DNA of 64,000 nucleotides from an uncultured Cellvibrionales bacterium (GTDB lineage: Bacteria; Pseudomonadota; Gammaproteobacteria; Pseudomonadales; Dasaniaceae): the NCBI GenBank assembly GCA_913019905.1, contig CAJVZD010000022.1, positions 1-64,000 of the forward strand. Direction: 5' to 3'. Of this stretch, positions 44,741 through 54,200 are shown piece after piece (the first letter of the stretch is position 1; the number at the start of each line of letters is the position of its first letter). A model generated the notes under the pieces. It was given only the letters and a program-made list of their open reading frames with translations. It was not told where the DNA came from and did not search any database. The position numbers and the translations under genes are program-made.

Positions 44741-46273
44741 TCAGTGAGCAATCTTAGTTCGCAGTTCTCGACCGGGATATGTGTTGTCGACCAGTTTACC
44801 TTCTTTTACAATGAGCACGCCATTTACAATCACATGTTCTATTCCGTCCGCCGTTTGATAGGGGTTCTTGTACGTTGCGTTGTCAATGATTCTTTCAGCA
44901 TTAAACACTGTTATATCCGCATCGGCGCCAATTTGTAGACGACCTTTTTTTGCTAGAAGAGGTGCGATTTTTTCAAGTCGCTGAGCAGGCAATAATGTCA
45001 TTTTGGATAGCGCAGTTGAAATATCAAGTAGCGGTGTGTCACGAACGTATCGTCCCAATATCTTACTAAAAGCACCATTGTGCGGGGCCACGTTTTTGTC
45101 CTTACTTTGCATCGGTAACAAGTCAGAAACGATGATTACTCCCGGTTCGGCAATGGCTTTTTTCGTCCATGGTTCTTTTAGATAATGGTGGATAACCTGA
45201 CCACTGGGCTCGTTTATTCTCTTCTCCTCCCAGCTTTTTTTGTTAAACCGTTCTCCAGTGGCTGCCCACTCCACATCTTGATAACTAATATTAAAAACTT
45301 CCTGCCAATTGCGACTAAACACCGCAGACGAGATGGTTGCCGAGCCTGCATTATAGGGCAGCACCTCGGTCGTAACATCAACACCTTCGGCCCTTGCCTT
45401 TCTGATTTCGGCCAAAAACAAATCAAGATTACTCATGGCATTGTGGCTAATATGGCAAATATGAATGGATACGCCCGTCTCTCTCGCCAGGCTTAACACT
45501 TCGTAAAGGCCGGCAGGGTCACCGTCAATGCCCCGCCTCATATGAACAAAAATGAGTGTTTGTTTGGCGGCCGCCACATCGAAGATCATCCGCAGCTCCG
45601 CGTCGTCGACCGCTTCACTCATATAATCCAGTGCCAAGCCAATACCCAATGCGCCCTGCTCCAAATCGCCTTCCAGCAATTCCCTCAATTGACTTCTTTC
45701 ACTCGCCGATGCTCGCTCCTCAAAGCCCTGTCTTTGTTCCGAAAAAAATGATCGTAATACGGTCCAATAACCCAGCATATTGTCCGGTTGCGGGCTATTA
45801 GCGATATGGCTCATCTTAATACCCTGCTTTAACCAAACCCGCATATTGATATACCCAGCTGATGTGCCGAAGTTAATCAATGCTTTATCCCGAATTTCAG
45901 GGCCATATTCTTGAATCGGATGCGCTCCGGCTTCTAATTCAAGGGCTGTGGTCACGCCGTCCATTAATTGGTAATACTGACCCAGCGGCGTAGGTGAGTG
46001 TGTGTGCAAGTCGATAAAACCAGGCGATACAACTAATCCTGAAACATCCAACACTTTTTCACCGTGCAATACTTGCTCAGAAATCTCAACGATGGCGCCA
46101 TCACCAATGGCAATGTTACGGATTCCGTCTAAACCTGTTTCAGGATCAATGACTCGACCGCCGGATAATACCAAGTCATAAATGTCCTGGCTTTCACTGG
46201 AAAGAGTAAACGTGGTAAACCCATTAAGAAGGAATAGTAGTAATATTTTTGTAAGAATAAACTGCGCTTTCAT
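44741..46273 (-). CDS. Secreted D-aminoacylase/dihydroorotase-like amidohydrolase
   Basis: A 510-residue metal-dependent hydrolase of the amidohydrolase superfamily, N-acyl-D-amino-acid deacylase type. A signal peptide (ILLLFLLNGFTTFTLSS) places it outside the cytoplasm. The metal motif HTHS lies in SPGFIDLHTHSPTPL, followed by VTTALELEAG, IHICHISHNAM (metal His), and the end LQIGADADITVFNAERIID. It removes an acyl group from a D-amino acid or opens a cyclic amide; the substrate is not evident. Ribosome site GGAAGAAG precedes the ATG. It stands 111 bases from the MipA-type gene on the same strand and may share its transcript. Confidence 0.87.
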   Translation of the reverse strand: MKAQFILTKILLLFLLNGFTTFTLSSESQDIYDLVLSGGRVIDPETGLDGIRNIAIGDGAIVEISEQVLHGEKVLDVSGLVVSPGFIDLHTHSPTPLGQYYQLMDGVTTALELEAGAHPIQEYGPEIRDKALINFGTSAGYINMRVWLKQGIKMSHIANSPQPDNMLGYWTVLRSFFSEQRQGFEERASASERSQLRELLEGDLEQGALGIGLALDYMSEAVDDAELRMIFDVAAAKQTLIFVHMRRGIDGDPAGLYEVLSLARETGVSIHICHISHNAMSNLDLFLAEIRKARAEGVDVTTEVLPYNAGSATISSAVFSRNWQEVFNISYQDVEWAATGERFNKKSWEEKRINEPSGQVIHHYLKEPWTKKAIAEPGVIIVSDLLPMQSKDKNVAPHNGAFSKILGRYVRDTPLLDISTALSKMTLLPAQRLEKIAPLLAKKGRLQIGADADITVFNAERIIDNATYKNPYQTADGIEHVIVNGVLIVKEGKLVDNTYPGRELRTKIAH

Positions 46274-46384
46274 TGGCTTCTTCCAATTGGATTTTCAGCT
46301 TGCCATGGCTACATTCATTGAATGTGGGATTGAACGCTAGCATTGAACAATCGAGACAGATAGAGTCTACGCACTCTCGCACCG

Positions 46385-47212
46385 TTACTCCACGCTCACC
46401 ATCGTCTCCGATTGACCAAACACCCAGACAAGTACGAAACTCACACCGAAGTAGTCATTTTTTTTTATCAAAGGACTGTGTTCGTTGCTGGCACCTTCAA
46501 TAGTGTAATATGTCAGCTTGCCCGCGACGAAATAATCTCCGATGCGGCGTTTTAGCCCAGTGGAAAAACGCGTGCCGGTATATCCGCTATCAGACCGGTA
46601 GTAGTCGCGCCCTGTCCTAACATCCTGCGGATCAACATCATAGTAAAAGCCATGGTAACGACTATCACTAAATACCGGCCCAAGAGTGGTCGTAAGCTTC
46701 CAGCGGTTCACATCCATTTCGTGGTGCAGACGGGGATTAGTAGTCCAACCCTGATAGGCCATAAACTTATCCCCGACCGAAAAACCGCCTCGCACTGGCC
46801 AGTCTGCTCGCCACAAATGTCGGCTACTTTTAAATAGCTGGTACTGCAGTGTTGGCCCAACCTCCAACATTAAATCCAGATCATCCATGCCTTCACGGGT
46901 ATCGTTATCTTTGCTGTTAACCGGTAGTGAACCACTAAAACTTAAATTTAAGTCCAGTTTTTCACTCTCATAAATAAAACCGCGTACACCGTCGCGATCA
47001 GCACGAATTAATTTGCCACGATAATTAATAAAAGGAATGGGCAGGGCGTAAGCTGTCTCTTGATCGGCGCCCAGATAATCGGGATTGTAAAGACTGGCCA
47101 CACCCGCTCCGAATTCCCACAGGGGTTTTTCCTCGGCTATCGCCCCCGTGCTAAACACCATTAAGGACGTGTACAGAACGAAGAATCCTACTCTTATATT
47201 ACTCAAGGTCAT
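46385..47212 (-). CDS. MipA/OmpV family outer-membrane protein
   Basis: A 275-residue outer-membrane barrel. It has a signal peptide (VGFFVLYTSLMVFSTGAIA) and the family opening WEFGAGVASLYNPDYLGADQ, with ALPIPFINYRGKLIRADRDG and a barrel of alternating strands (DYYRSDSGYTGTRFSTGLKR). MipA-type proteins scaffold cell-wall enzymes in E. coli, while many relatives simply form outer-membrane barrels. The start at 47212 is chosen because it gives a normal signal peptide; the frame stays open 24 codons upstream. It precedes the amidohydrolase on the same strand. Confidence 0.85.
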   Translation of the reverse strand: MTLSNIRVGFFVLYTSLMVFSTGAIAEEKPLWEFGAGVASLYNPDYLGADQETAYALPIPFINYRGKLIRADRDGVRGFIYESEKLDLNLSFSGSLPVNSKDNDTREGMDDLDLMLEVGPTLQYQLFKSSRHLWRADWPVRGGFSVGDKFMAYQGWTTNPRLHHEMDVNRWKLTTTLGPVFSDSRYHGFYYDVDPQDVRTGRDYYRSDSGYTGTRFSTGLKRRIGDYFVAGKLTYYTIEGASNEHSPLIKKNDYFGVSFVLVWVFGQSETMVSVE

Positions 47213-47371
47213 TGAATCACTGCTCACTCTGTTAGTTTCAATTAGTCTGCTATTACTGTTCCAATTTACATGTCCTGATTTCACGTTTCTCTATTGCTAT
47301 CAGAAACACAAGCCCCACCACAAGCAAGTCTTTTTCTAGACCACGATAAGCCGTCGACTGAGGTCCATTGT

Positions 47372-48649
47372 CTACGATGGATTGGTGGCAGGTGCACCGA
47401 GAGTGGAGACTGTACCATCGGTGCTCCCACCTATTCCCACTGGCGCGCTCTTGCCACCAGCCCTTGCTTTACTAACAACATCTCGCAAGGTGTATGCAGC
47501 TTGTAGTTCCTCCTGCGTCGAGTTTGGGCCGAGCTCGCCAACCCGCAGGTACTGCCCGCGGTCTGCAGCCAACCTGAAATCTACGGTTGCACCCGCTGCC
47601 TCTCCGGCAAGCCCTTTAGCCCCAAACCCATGCCCCTCGTTAGTTTGCGTGCCCGTTGTTGCTTGATAACCCATACGATGAAGCAGCTTGTGGCTTGCTC
47701 TTTTCAATACCTTGGGGCTGACCGACAACATCCAGTTTTCTTGCTGGCGTAAGAAGGATTTTTGCATGCCATTGAGCATCACGATTCGAGGAACATCCGT
47801 ATGGTTGATCCCCGTTCCGTGCAGTAGACGGCCATCGGTAATAACCATCGTACCTGCTTTGGCATCGAGGTTGATCGCCGGTGGCAGTTTCCCCACTGGT
47901 TTGTGCTCTCGCACGGCCTCGGAAAGGACGAGGTGGCTACCGGGGATAAGGAGCGTTCCGCCATTGGCTTCATCGACGTCGGTGATAGGGGTCAGAATAT
48001 TGATCGTCATCGGACTTCGCGAGTCGAGCGCATTATTTTGATCTTGATGTAAGGCCTGTGGCACGCCGCCCTGCAAGGAGATTGCGGCTATGAGAGAAGT
48101 GCAGATCCAGCCTACCCCCAACGCTTCAGTGACAAGCTGCTCGATCAACGCTCCGCCCTGAACGGCACTCGGATGTTGTTCAATAAAACCCTCAAAACAC
48201 TGACCTTTGTTAACACAGCAATTAATGTTCTGCCCACTCGGTGTTTTTTGCGCAACTCCCGCTAATCGTTCGCCCTCTGCCTGCTCCATTACTCGTTGTT
48301 TAATGACCGCCACTTGCTCTGCAGAAAGCGCATTTTCAACCTTGCAATAGCCCCACTTCAGCATGTCTGCGCGCAACTGGCCCAAATCCTTGCTCGGCTG
48401 TGGCAAGTCTTTACCCTGCCAGAACGCGTGTTTTTCTCCAATGGTTGTATCGTAGTAAGAGCCGCGTTTGAACTCCCACTCTCCCCAGCTGCTACTACGC
48501 ATCGGTGTTACAAAGTAAATGTCAGGATTGTTTTCCAGGAGCGACTTCATGGGTTCTTGCGAAGCCACCTCGGCACGGTACATCTGCATTTCAGGTGCAG
48601 ATCTGGATTTGATAGTAGCCGGTTCAAACTCAGGCGGGATGGAATTCAT
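47372..48649 (-). CDS. Phytanoyl-CoA dioxygenase (PhyH) family protein
   Basis: A 425-residue Fe(II)/2-oxoglutarate-dependent oxygenase. The iron-binding facial triad is visible as HxD in QALHQDQNNALDSRSP (near residue 215) and a distal His in GRLLHGTGINHTDVPRIVM. Family members hydroxylate the carbon next to a CoA thioester or other small molecules. The protein carries an N-terminal extension with SRSAPEMQMYRAEVASQEP and a C-terminal tail ending SAPVGIGGSTDGTVST of low complexity. It is longer than a minimal PhyH domain. The neighbouring acyl-CoA dehydrogenase suggests a lipid role (weak). Confidence 0.85.
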   Translation of the reverse strand: MNSIPPEFEPATIKSRSAPEMQMYRAEVASQEPMKSLLENNPDIYFVTPMRSSSWGEWEFKRGSYYDTTIGEKHAFWQGKDLPQPSKDLGQLRADMLKWGYCKVENALSAEQVAVIKQRVMEQAEGERLAGVAQKTPSGQNINCCVNKGQCFEGFIEQHPSAVQGGALIEQLVTEALGVGWICTSLIAAISLQGGVPQALHQDQNNALDSRSPMTINILTPITDVDEANGGTLLIPGSHLVLSEAVREHKPVGKLPPAINLDAKAGTMVITDGRLLHGTGINHTDVPRIVMLNGMQKSFLRQQENWMLSVSPKVLKRASHKLLHRMGYQATTGTQTNEGHGFGAKGLAGEAAGATVDFRLAADRGQYLRVGELGPNSTQEELQAAYTLRDVVSKARAGGKSAPVGIGGSTDGTVSTLGAPATNPS

Positions 48650-48942
48650 GATTGCGAAAACTCCTTGGTGATAAATACACTATTTGAATGTTGACACTCA
48701 TCGTGCTGCGCTCGATACATAAGGCCTCAAGGGCGCAAGTTTCCTTAGTCGTGTAAAGCCTGTCCATTCCTCAAATTCGACCAGCTGCAACAACTGTCTG
48801 AGATCTATCAACCTTCTCCTGCTTCGGAACCAAGATAAAGATTGTAGTTTTCCCGAAAAAGTAGCGTCGACGGACAGTCAATAATCGGCTATCGATCAAC
48901 GCCTGTTGTGTTACTGGTAACCCCAAAAATTAGGGTGCTCAA

Positions 48943-48994
48943 TTTCCGACACTTTTTTTCCGACACTTTATTTCCGACACTTTATTTCCGACAA
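48943..48994 (+). repeat. 14-bp tandem repeat, TTTCCGACACTTTA x3.7
   Basis: The first unit ends TTTT instead of TTTA, two units are perfect, and the fourth is partial and diverges after TTTCCGACA. Intergenic. Confidence 0.85.
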
Positions 48995-49069
48995 TGTTTT
49001 TGCAACACGGCTTTTAGGCAACCATTTTCACAACACTGCTATTTGTAACACTTTTTTAGAACCTAACAA

Positions 49070-49220
49070 GTGTCAATCCAGAAGCTCGTCTTCGCGAGCG
49101 TACGGTTCAACGCGGTAATTTCATGGTGCGGAGTGTACAAAATTACCTGTATTGGTGCGGCCTGCAGGAGATTGCCGCGTCGCTACGCTTCTCGCAAAGA
49201 CACTATTTCTGGACGCACAC
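49070..49220. repeat. MITE-like inverted-repeat element, copy 3
   Basis: The most diverged copy. Ends GTGTCAATCCAGAA and TTTCTGGACGCACAC are imperfect inverted repeats. The interior retains TCGCGAGCG, GCGGTAATTTC and GGAGATTGCCGCG in the same order as copies 1 and 2. It ends eight bases before the acyl-CoA dehydrogenase stop codon and may act as its transcription stop. Confidence 0.7.
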
Positions 49221-49227
49221 TAGCTGT

Positions 49228-50457
49228 TTACTCAAACAAATCCCCACCACAGGCTGAAGCAGTGGTGCCATGTTTTTCAAAGGCCCGGATAACATTGGCA
49301 CCGGTTCTCCAGCGATGCACTTCATCGGGTCCATCAACTAAACGTTGCGAGCGAATCCCCGTATACCATCTCGCTAGCGGTGTATCGTGGCTGTAGCCCA
49401 ATGCACCGTGAAGCTGCAGCGCCGTGTCTACCACCTGATGAACCATGTTAGCCAAAAACACTTTCGCAATGCCATTTTCCTGGCGAAGGTCCATGCCTTT
49501 TTCAGCTTTATAAGCTATATGCAGCAGCATTAAACGGGCCTTGTAAATCTCTGCAGCACAATCGGCAAACATCCACCGCACTCCCTGCCGATCGGCCAAT
49601 CGCTCTCCAAAAGTCTCTCGGTTAATGACATGTCCTGCCGCTAAGTCTAACGCACGCTGAGCCATTGCCACATTGTGCATTCCGTGCCTCAATCTACCGT
49701 AGGCGAGCCGGTGCTGCCCCATGTTAAATCCCTGCCCACGCCCACCAAGAATATTTTCCCGTGGCACCTTTAGATTATCAATTTTAATTTCTGAATGTGA
49801 GCCGCCTAACTTTAAGCCAAGCTCGGTGTGGGGTTGCATGGTTTCGATATTGCGCACAATCTCGTAGCCAGGATTCGGCAATTCGACAATAAATGTACTG
49901 TACTGCTCGTGGCGTGGTGCGTCCGGGTCTGTTTTTGCCATCACCACCGCAATATCAGCGACACTCGCGGAGGAGCTGAACCATTTTTCGCCGTTTAATA
50001 CCCATTCGTCTCCATCCAATACCGCACTGGTTTGCATGCCGGTCGCATCGGCACCGGCGGCCTTTTCGGTCATCGAGTAGCAAATTCGTTTCTCGCCATT
50101 GAGTAGTGGTTTGAGAAATTTTTCCTTTTGGAAATCTGTCCCATGCTCCAGCAACGTCAACATCGTTGCATCGTCAGGGCCTTGCGTATTTAAGGCTAAT
50201 GCGCCGAGATGGCTTTCGCCAAGTTCCATTTGCGCCAAAGCGTTAGCTAGTGGCCCCAGTCCCATACCGCCATGTTCCACGGGAATAAAAGGGCACCATA
50301 AACCCTGATTTCGGGCCGAGTTTCTTAGCTCCGCCAAAACCACTTCGAAATTTTCTGCAGTGCAGGTTTCTTCCGCTGGAAAGCATTCTTCCTGAACAAA
50401 CTTCCGGACTCTATTTCTGACTGCTCTGGCGTCCTCTGGTATTTCAAAATCTATCAT
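49228..50457 (-). CDS. Acyl-CoA dehydrogenase, ACAD10/11-like
   Basis: A 409-residue dehydrogenase. Motifs: ICYSMTEKAAGADATGMQTS, LNGEKWFSSSASVADIAVVM, the helical HGALGYSHDTPLARWYTGIR and the end motif QRLVDGPDEVHRWRTGANVI. The VDGPDEVH end is characteristic of the ACAD10/11 and FadE-type subgroup rather than the short-chain IYEGT class. Start: the ATG at 50457 is favoured because AAGGA lies eight bases upstream; two earlier in-frame ATGs leave the ribosome site too close or absent. It is alone, next to the PhyH dioxygenase after a repeat-rich gap. Substrate unknown. Confidence 0.9.
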   Translation of the reverse strand: MIDFEIPEDARAVRNRVRKFVQEECFPAEETCTAENFEVVLAELRNSARNQGLWCPFIPVEHGGMGLGPLANALAQMELGESHLGALALNTQGPDDATMLTLLEHGTDFQKEKFLKPLLNGEKRICYSMTEKAAGADATGMQTSAVLDGDEWVLNGEKWFSSSASVADIAVVMAKTDPDAPRHEQYSTFIVELPNPGYEIVRNIETMQPHTELGLKLGGSHSEIKIDNLKVPRENILGGRGQGFNMGQHRLAYGRLRHGMHNVAMAQRALDLAAGHVINRETFGERLADRQGVRWMFADCAAEIYKARLMLLHIAYKAEKGMDLRQENGIAKVFLANMVHQVVDTALQLHGALGYSHDTPLARWYTGIRSQRLVDGPDEVHRWRTGANVIRAFEKHGTTASACGGDLFE

Positions 50458-50812
50458 TGTCATTGTCCTTATTTTTTTTGAGTGTCGTCGAATAATAATC
50501 ACTAAGCACTGATACGTCTATAGATAGGCTGTATAGGATTTAATTCGCCAAAAGAAATCATCACCCGTTCGATCAGACTGTATCATCGATCAGGCACTAT
50601 CATCCGATCAACCAAAGGCACAGGGATATGACGACAGTATTTTTCAAAAGAGAATCCATATCAGCACCACGTGGCTTCAGCCGCGGTGCAATAATTTCAA
50701 TTCGAAATAGCCTGGTATGGTGTGCGCTAATGCGGTTTGAGAAATAGCTGCGGCTTGGGAATTCATACCACTATGTGAAGATAAGAGATCGATGACTTAA
50801 TTTGTCGAATGC
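50458..50812. other. Intergenic gap, no gene supported
   Basis: Several GATCA/GATCGA-type words cluster at 50560-50620, but no symmetric operator or hairpin is convincing. Confidence 0.5.
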
Positions 50813-53641
50813 CTAGAAAAACAAATATTCATTACTAAATCGGCCGGCAGGGGTTTGGACTTGTAAAAGGTACATCTTGTCGGCAGTGGGCACTTTTTCG
50901 AGATTAACCAAAATAACTTCCCCAAGACAATCCGGTAACGCCCCGGATTCACACGTCACCGTCCCCTTCACGCGCCTTCCATCAACATACACGCGACTAT
51001 CAGCCTGAATATGCCGACCTTTTAGCCTCAGACTCGTATTATCGGAGGCATCGGGAAAGGTTATTTTAGTCACGATAAACATGGGTTGAGTAGACCATAT
51101 AGCGGGTTGCGGCTGTTCAAATTCCACATTGGCTCCCGAGTGTCCGGTCAAAGTCAGCACTAATTCTCCGGACAAAGCACGGGAGATTAATTCGTCGCGC
51201 GTAAAGCTTGAGTCATCATCATTCCAGTACTTACCCTGCGCGAATGTCACGGAAAGATCCGTTGCTATATTATCTTCACTATCAAAAATTGCACCTGTGC
51301 CAACCAGTGATAAAGTGCCCACTTCGGCGGCCGATTCCAACGATGTCAGGAGATTATCCATCGTCGCTCGCTCCGGATTGTCAAAGTGAGCGTTTAAGCT
51401 TACCTGCTTAGCAAACGCCCCAGAATATCCCATACTCGCTTCGAGGAACATTTGCCATTGGCCCACCGTACTGCCGCTGATAATCCGCAACCACATATCT
51501 CTCTCATCGAAACCTTTAGCCCCATTGCTACCATACAGTTCGAACATATTGACGCGCCCCTGAGGCAGCACTAGCCAGCGATCGACAATACCTCTGAACG
51601 AGGGCGCATCCATACCCGACCCGGGAATATTCGACGAAGTCCAAAACGGCATATTGTGACAGCCCACTGAGCCGCATGTTTGTCCAGCGACACTGTCTGT
51701 AGCGTCCTTAATAAAAAAATCATCAAAGCCGGCCTTGGCTAAACTGGTCACCTGATCATCAAAAGGACGAGCCCGTGCCGGCACCGGAGGAACATACAGC
51801 AGAAATTTAGCCATAGCGTCTCGCTCCTGAGCGTTCAGAAGACCGGGCTTACCTTCTTCATTCATCGGACAGTTGACCTGCTCGCACATCGTAGAAGCCA
51901 TTGCTCCATCGACTAGATGACGCGCACAACTCAAGGCATCGGTACAGTTAGGCTCAACACTAGCGTTGGGAGATTGCCCGTTACGCCCCCCAAAAGGATC
52001 TCCTGGAACGCCATCCCAATGATACGGCGCTGTATCTCTCGCACCGCGAATGGGCATAGTCGTTCGCGCAGGTATTTGGCTACAACCGGCAAGATCACAT
52101 TTGGGTCCGCCCAATACCCACAGTAACTGGTCAGTATGACCGTCAGGGTGGCAGCTCTCACAGGAAAAGGTTCCGGTACTGGATGCGTTCGCGTCGTTAA
52201 ATTGCGCTCTCCCCAGCTTTAACTGTCCCTCGGTTTCATCAACCAAAGGTATGGTCGATAGCAGACTGGGTTCGGCGATGTTAGTCAGGTCAACCACCGA
52301 TACACTATTGTCAACGACATTCAGCACCCACGCGACGTCTGGGCTGCCATCAGCAGCAGATTGCACGGCGACTCCCCGCGGAACCGTTCCAACCCTCAGC
52401 TGTGAAACAATGTCGCCACTGTGAGCGTCTACCACAAATAATTTCCCGGAACCGGCCGCCGTTGCCACGACATGGTTTTCATCACCGCTTAAGGTTATAC
52501 CGTAAGGTGTTGCTAAAGCTTCCGTTTTAACTGGGTTTTTCGGCGGCAACGGCTCGAGCTCTATGTTTGAAGGTACGCCACACCCTGCTGGACTGCAGTT
52601 AACTACACCGATTTGGTTCAAGAAGGCTCTATTATCCAAGTCTGCGAGGGTATGTTTTAAGGTTCCGGCTTTACCATTCTCATGATTTCGAGCATCGGTC
52701 ATGCTCAGATACACTTTTCCTTGTGAGCTCACCGTCATGCCATACAACAAAGTACCGATCGAGCTGACAACGCCCACTGAGCTCTCGTTCGATGTGTCAA
52801 AAACAAACAAATCCCGGTCGGGTACACGAGGGTCTTTTACAATGTCGGCGTCATAAAACAGCGACAATACGTTGTTATTGTCCACGACATGTTCTTGCAA
52901 GCTAAAGGTGCATTGTTCTCCATCAATCGTGCCAAAACAGCCAGATAACTCCGTTTGGTTATTTGATTCAAACGCTGCCACATATAGCCTATCACCAACA
53001 ACCGAAATGGCTCTTGGGTCCTGAGCATTAATCCGGACTTTTTTTGTTACCCGCTTTGTGTTCACGTCGATGACGGCAATTTCATCGAGCGACGACAAAG
53101 CTACGTAGGCTTTTTGATTACTGGCAAAAGCAATACCAACCGGTTCGTCAAAACGAGTGGATCGAGACGCACTGTCGAATGACTGAATGGTGGCTATGAC
53201 TTGGTGAAATGAAGCGCTAGTCTCATCCAGGTCAATGACACTAACCGAATCTGATACATGATTGGACACCCAAAGTTCTTTCTTGTCGGGCCGTAAGGCC
53301 AAGGCAATGGGATCCACACCGACGGCTATTCTACGCGTTACATTTTGCGTCCCTTTTTCAATCACATCCAATGTATCAGAAGGCGTATTGACCACATAAA
53401 CAAAGGAGTCGGACGTTATTATCGGATTCGAATGCGGGCTATTAAAAAATGGATGACCGACAGTAATACTTGATCGATCTAACGGCGCGAATGTGTCCGG
53501 TACGTCGGGAATTGATGGCGAAGGCACAGGTGTAAGGACTGGCGTGGGTTGGTTAGTGGAATTACTGTCGGAACCGCCGCCGCAAGCTGACACCACAGAG
53601 ACGAACACAATAATAACAGCGAATCCTACAAGCCGAGTCAT
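50813..53641 (-). CDS. Lipoprotein with YVTN beta-propeller and two heme-c-type motifs
   Basis: A 942-residue exported lipoprotein: signal peptide with lipobox VVSAC just before CGGGSDS, then a proline-rich linker. Residues about 60-480 are propeller repeats of the YVTN type (NTPSDTLDVIEKGTQNVTRR, KKELWVSNHVSDSVSVIDLD, AYVALSSLDEIAVIDVNTKR). A first heme motif, C494-ES-C497-H498, opens a region resembling a cytochrome c/peroxidase module. A second has the unusual spacing C656-GSVG-C661-H662 (CX4CH). The C-terminus looks like an IPT/TIG immunoglobulin-like domain (SLRLKGRHIQADSRVYVDGR, ending TPAGRFSNEYLFF). It is probably an outer-membrane-attached electron-transfer or redox enzyme; substrate unknown. 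GGAG lies six bases before the ATG. Confidence 0.85.
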   Translation of the reverse strand: MTRLVGFAVIIVFVSVVSACGGGSDSNSTNQPTPVLTPVPSPSIPDVPDTFAPLDRSSITVGHPFFNSPHSNPIITSDSFVYVVNTPSDTLDVIEKGTQNVTRRIAVGVDPIALALRPDKKELWVSNHVSDSVSVIDLDETSASFHQVIATIQSFDSASRSTRFDEPVGIAFASNQKAYVALSSLDEIAVIDVNTKRVTKKVRINAQDPRAISVVGDRLYVAAFESNNQTELSGCFGTIDGEQCTFSLQEHVVDNNNVLSLFYDADIVKDPRVPDRDLFVFDTSNESSVGVVSSIGTLLYGMTVSSQGKVYLSMTDARNHENGKAGTLKHTLADLDNRAFLNQIGVVNCSPAGCGVPSNIELEPLPPKNPVKTEALATPYGITLSGDENHVVATAAGSGKLFVVDAHSGDIVSQLRVGTVPRGVAVQSAADGSPDVAWVLNVVDNSVSVVDLTNIAEPSLLSTIPLVDETEGQLKLGRAQFNDANASSTGTFSCESCHPDGHTDQLLWVLGGPKCDLAGCSQIPARTTMPIRGARDTAPYHWDGVPGDPFGGRNGQSPNASVEPNCTDALSCARHLVDGAMASTMCEQVNCPMNEEGKPGLLNAQERDAMAKFLLYVPPVPARARPFDDQVTSLAKAGFDDFFIKDATDSVAGQTCGSVGCHNMPFWTSSNIPGSGMDAPSFRGIVDRWLVLPQGRVNMFELYGSNGAKGFDERDMWLRIISGSTVGQWQMFLEASMGYSGAFAKQVSLNAHFDNPERATMDNLLTSLESAAEVGTLSLVGTGAIFDSEDNIATDLSVTFAQGKYWNDDDSSFTRDELISRALSGELVLTLTGHSGANVEFEQPQPAIWSTQPMFIVTKITFPDASDNTSLRLKGRHIQADSRVYVDGRRVKGTVTCESGALPDCLGEVILVNLEKVPTADKMYLLQVQTPAGRFSNEYLFF

Positions 53642-53804
53642 ACGAAGCTCCAAACGTCACAATCGCAATATAAAACATGTTATAAAAACCAGTCTAAACA
53701 GAACCATTTGCTGCTTTAGTTTTTACGTACTTCATAATAATAGTAGATGACCGTGGATATAGCTTACTAAGCAAAGGCTTTCAAACTTCGGGAGTTTCCT
53801 CGGT

Positions 53805-54191
53805 GTGATTAACAATCAAAAAGAACCTTCATATTCATCGCAAATAGTCGTGAGTATAGACAGAATAGAGGCTTTTTTTACTGGCAAACGACGCCATACT
53901 ACGTTTGACTATTACCGGCGGCACCGATTTTTCAGAACTGTGCTTATGACTAAGTGGACTTGTATTCGATATTTTTGTGGTTCGAACTTTTGGCATACGG
54001 AAAAAAATGTGGATAGTGATTTACCTCCTTCTAAACGACAAATGGCTCGTTACCAGTGGCAACGACTCAGCAAAATCAGTATTGGGGACGGTTTAGCAGC
54101 ATTTTTTGGAGCCATTTTTTCACCATTCTGTTGGTCATCCATGAAACCAAACAAGCCGCCGCCTCCTTTTTTTGCGGCATGTCTCGACTGA
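53805..54191 (+). CDS. Possible hypothetical protein, unrecognised
   Basis: A 128-codon frame starting with GTG and preceded by GGGAG at a good distance (eight bases). The product is basic in the middle (KRRHTTFDYYRRHRFFRTV) and has aromatic and cysteine residues (WTCIRYFCGSNFWHTEK), ending SMKPNKPPPPFFAACLD. No family is recognised and no signal peptide is present. It converges with the DUF21/CBS gene, with nine bases between their stops. It could be a real small gene or a remnant. Confidence 0.35.
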   Translation: MINNQKEPSYSSQIVVSIDRIEAFFTGKRRHTTFDYYRRHRFFRTVLMTKWTCIRYFCGSNFWHTEKNVDSDLPPSKRQMARYQWQRLSKISIGDGLAAFFGAIFSPFCWSSMKPNKPPPPFFAACLD

Positions 54192-54200
54192 AATCATGAG

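Larger units (their letters stand above)
48650..49227. other. Long gap with a tandem array and MITE-like copy 3
   Basis: The 5' flank of the PhyH gene, then a 14-bp tandem array at 48943-48994, then the repeat element at 49070-49220 directly against the 3' end of the acyl-CoA dehydrogenase gene. No gene is seen. Confidence 0.6.

Noticed and set aside
48943-48994. CRISPR array
   Set aside because: Units are 14 bp, contiguous and have no spacers.
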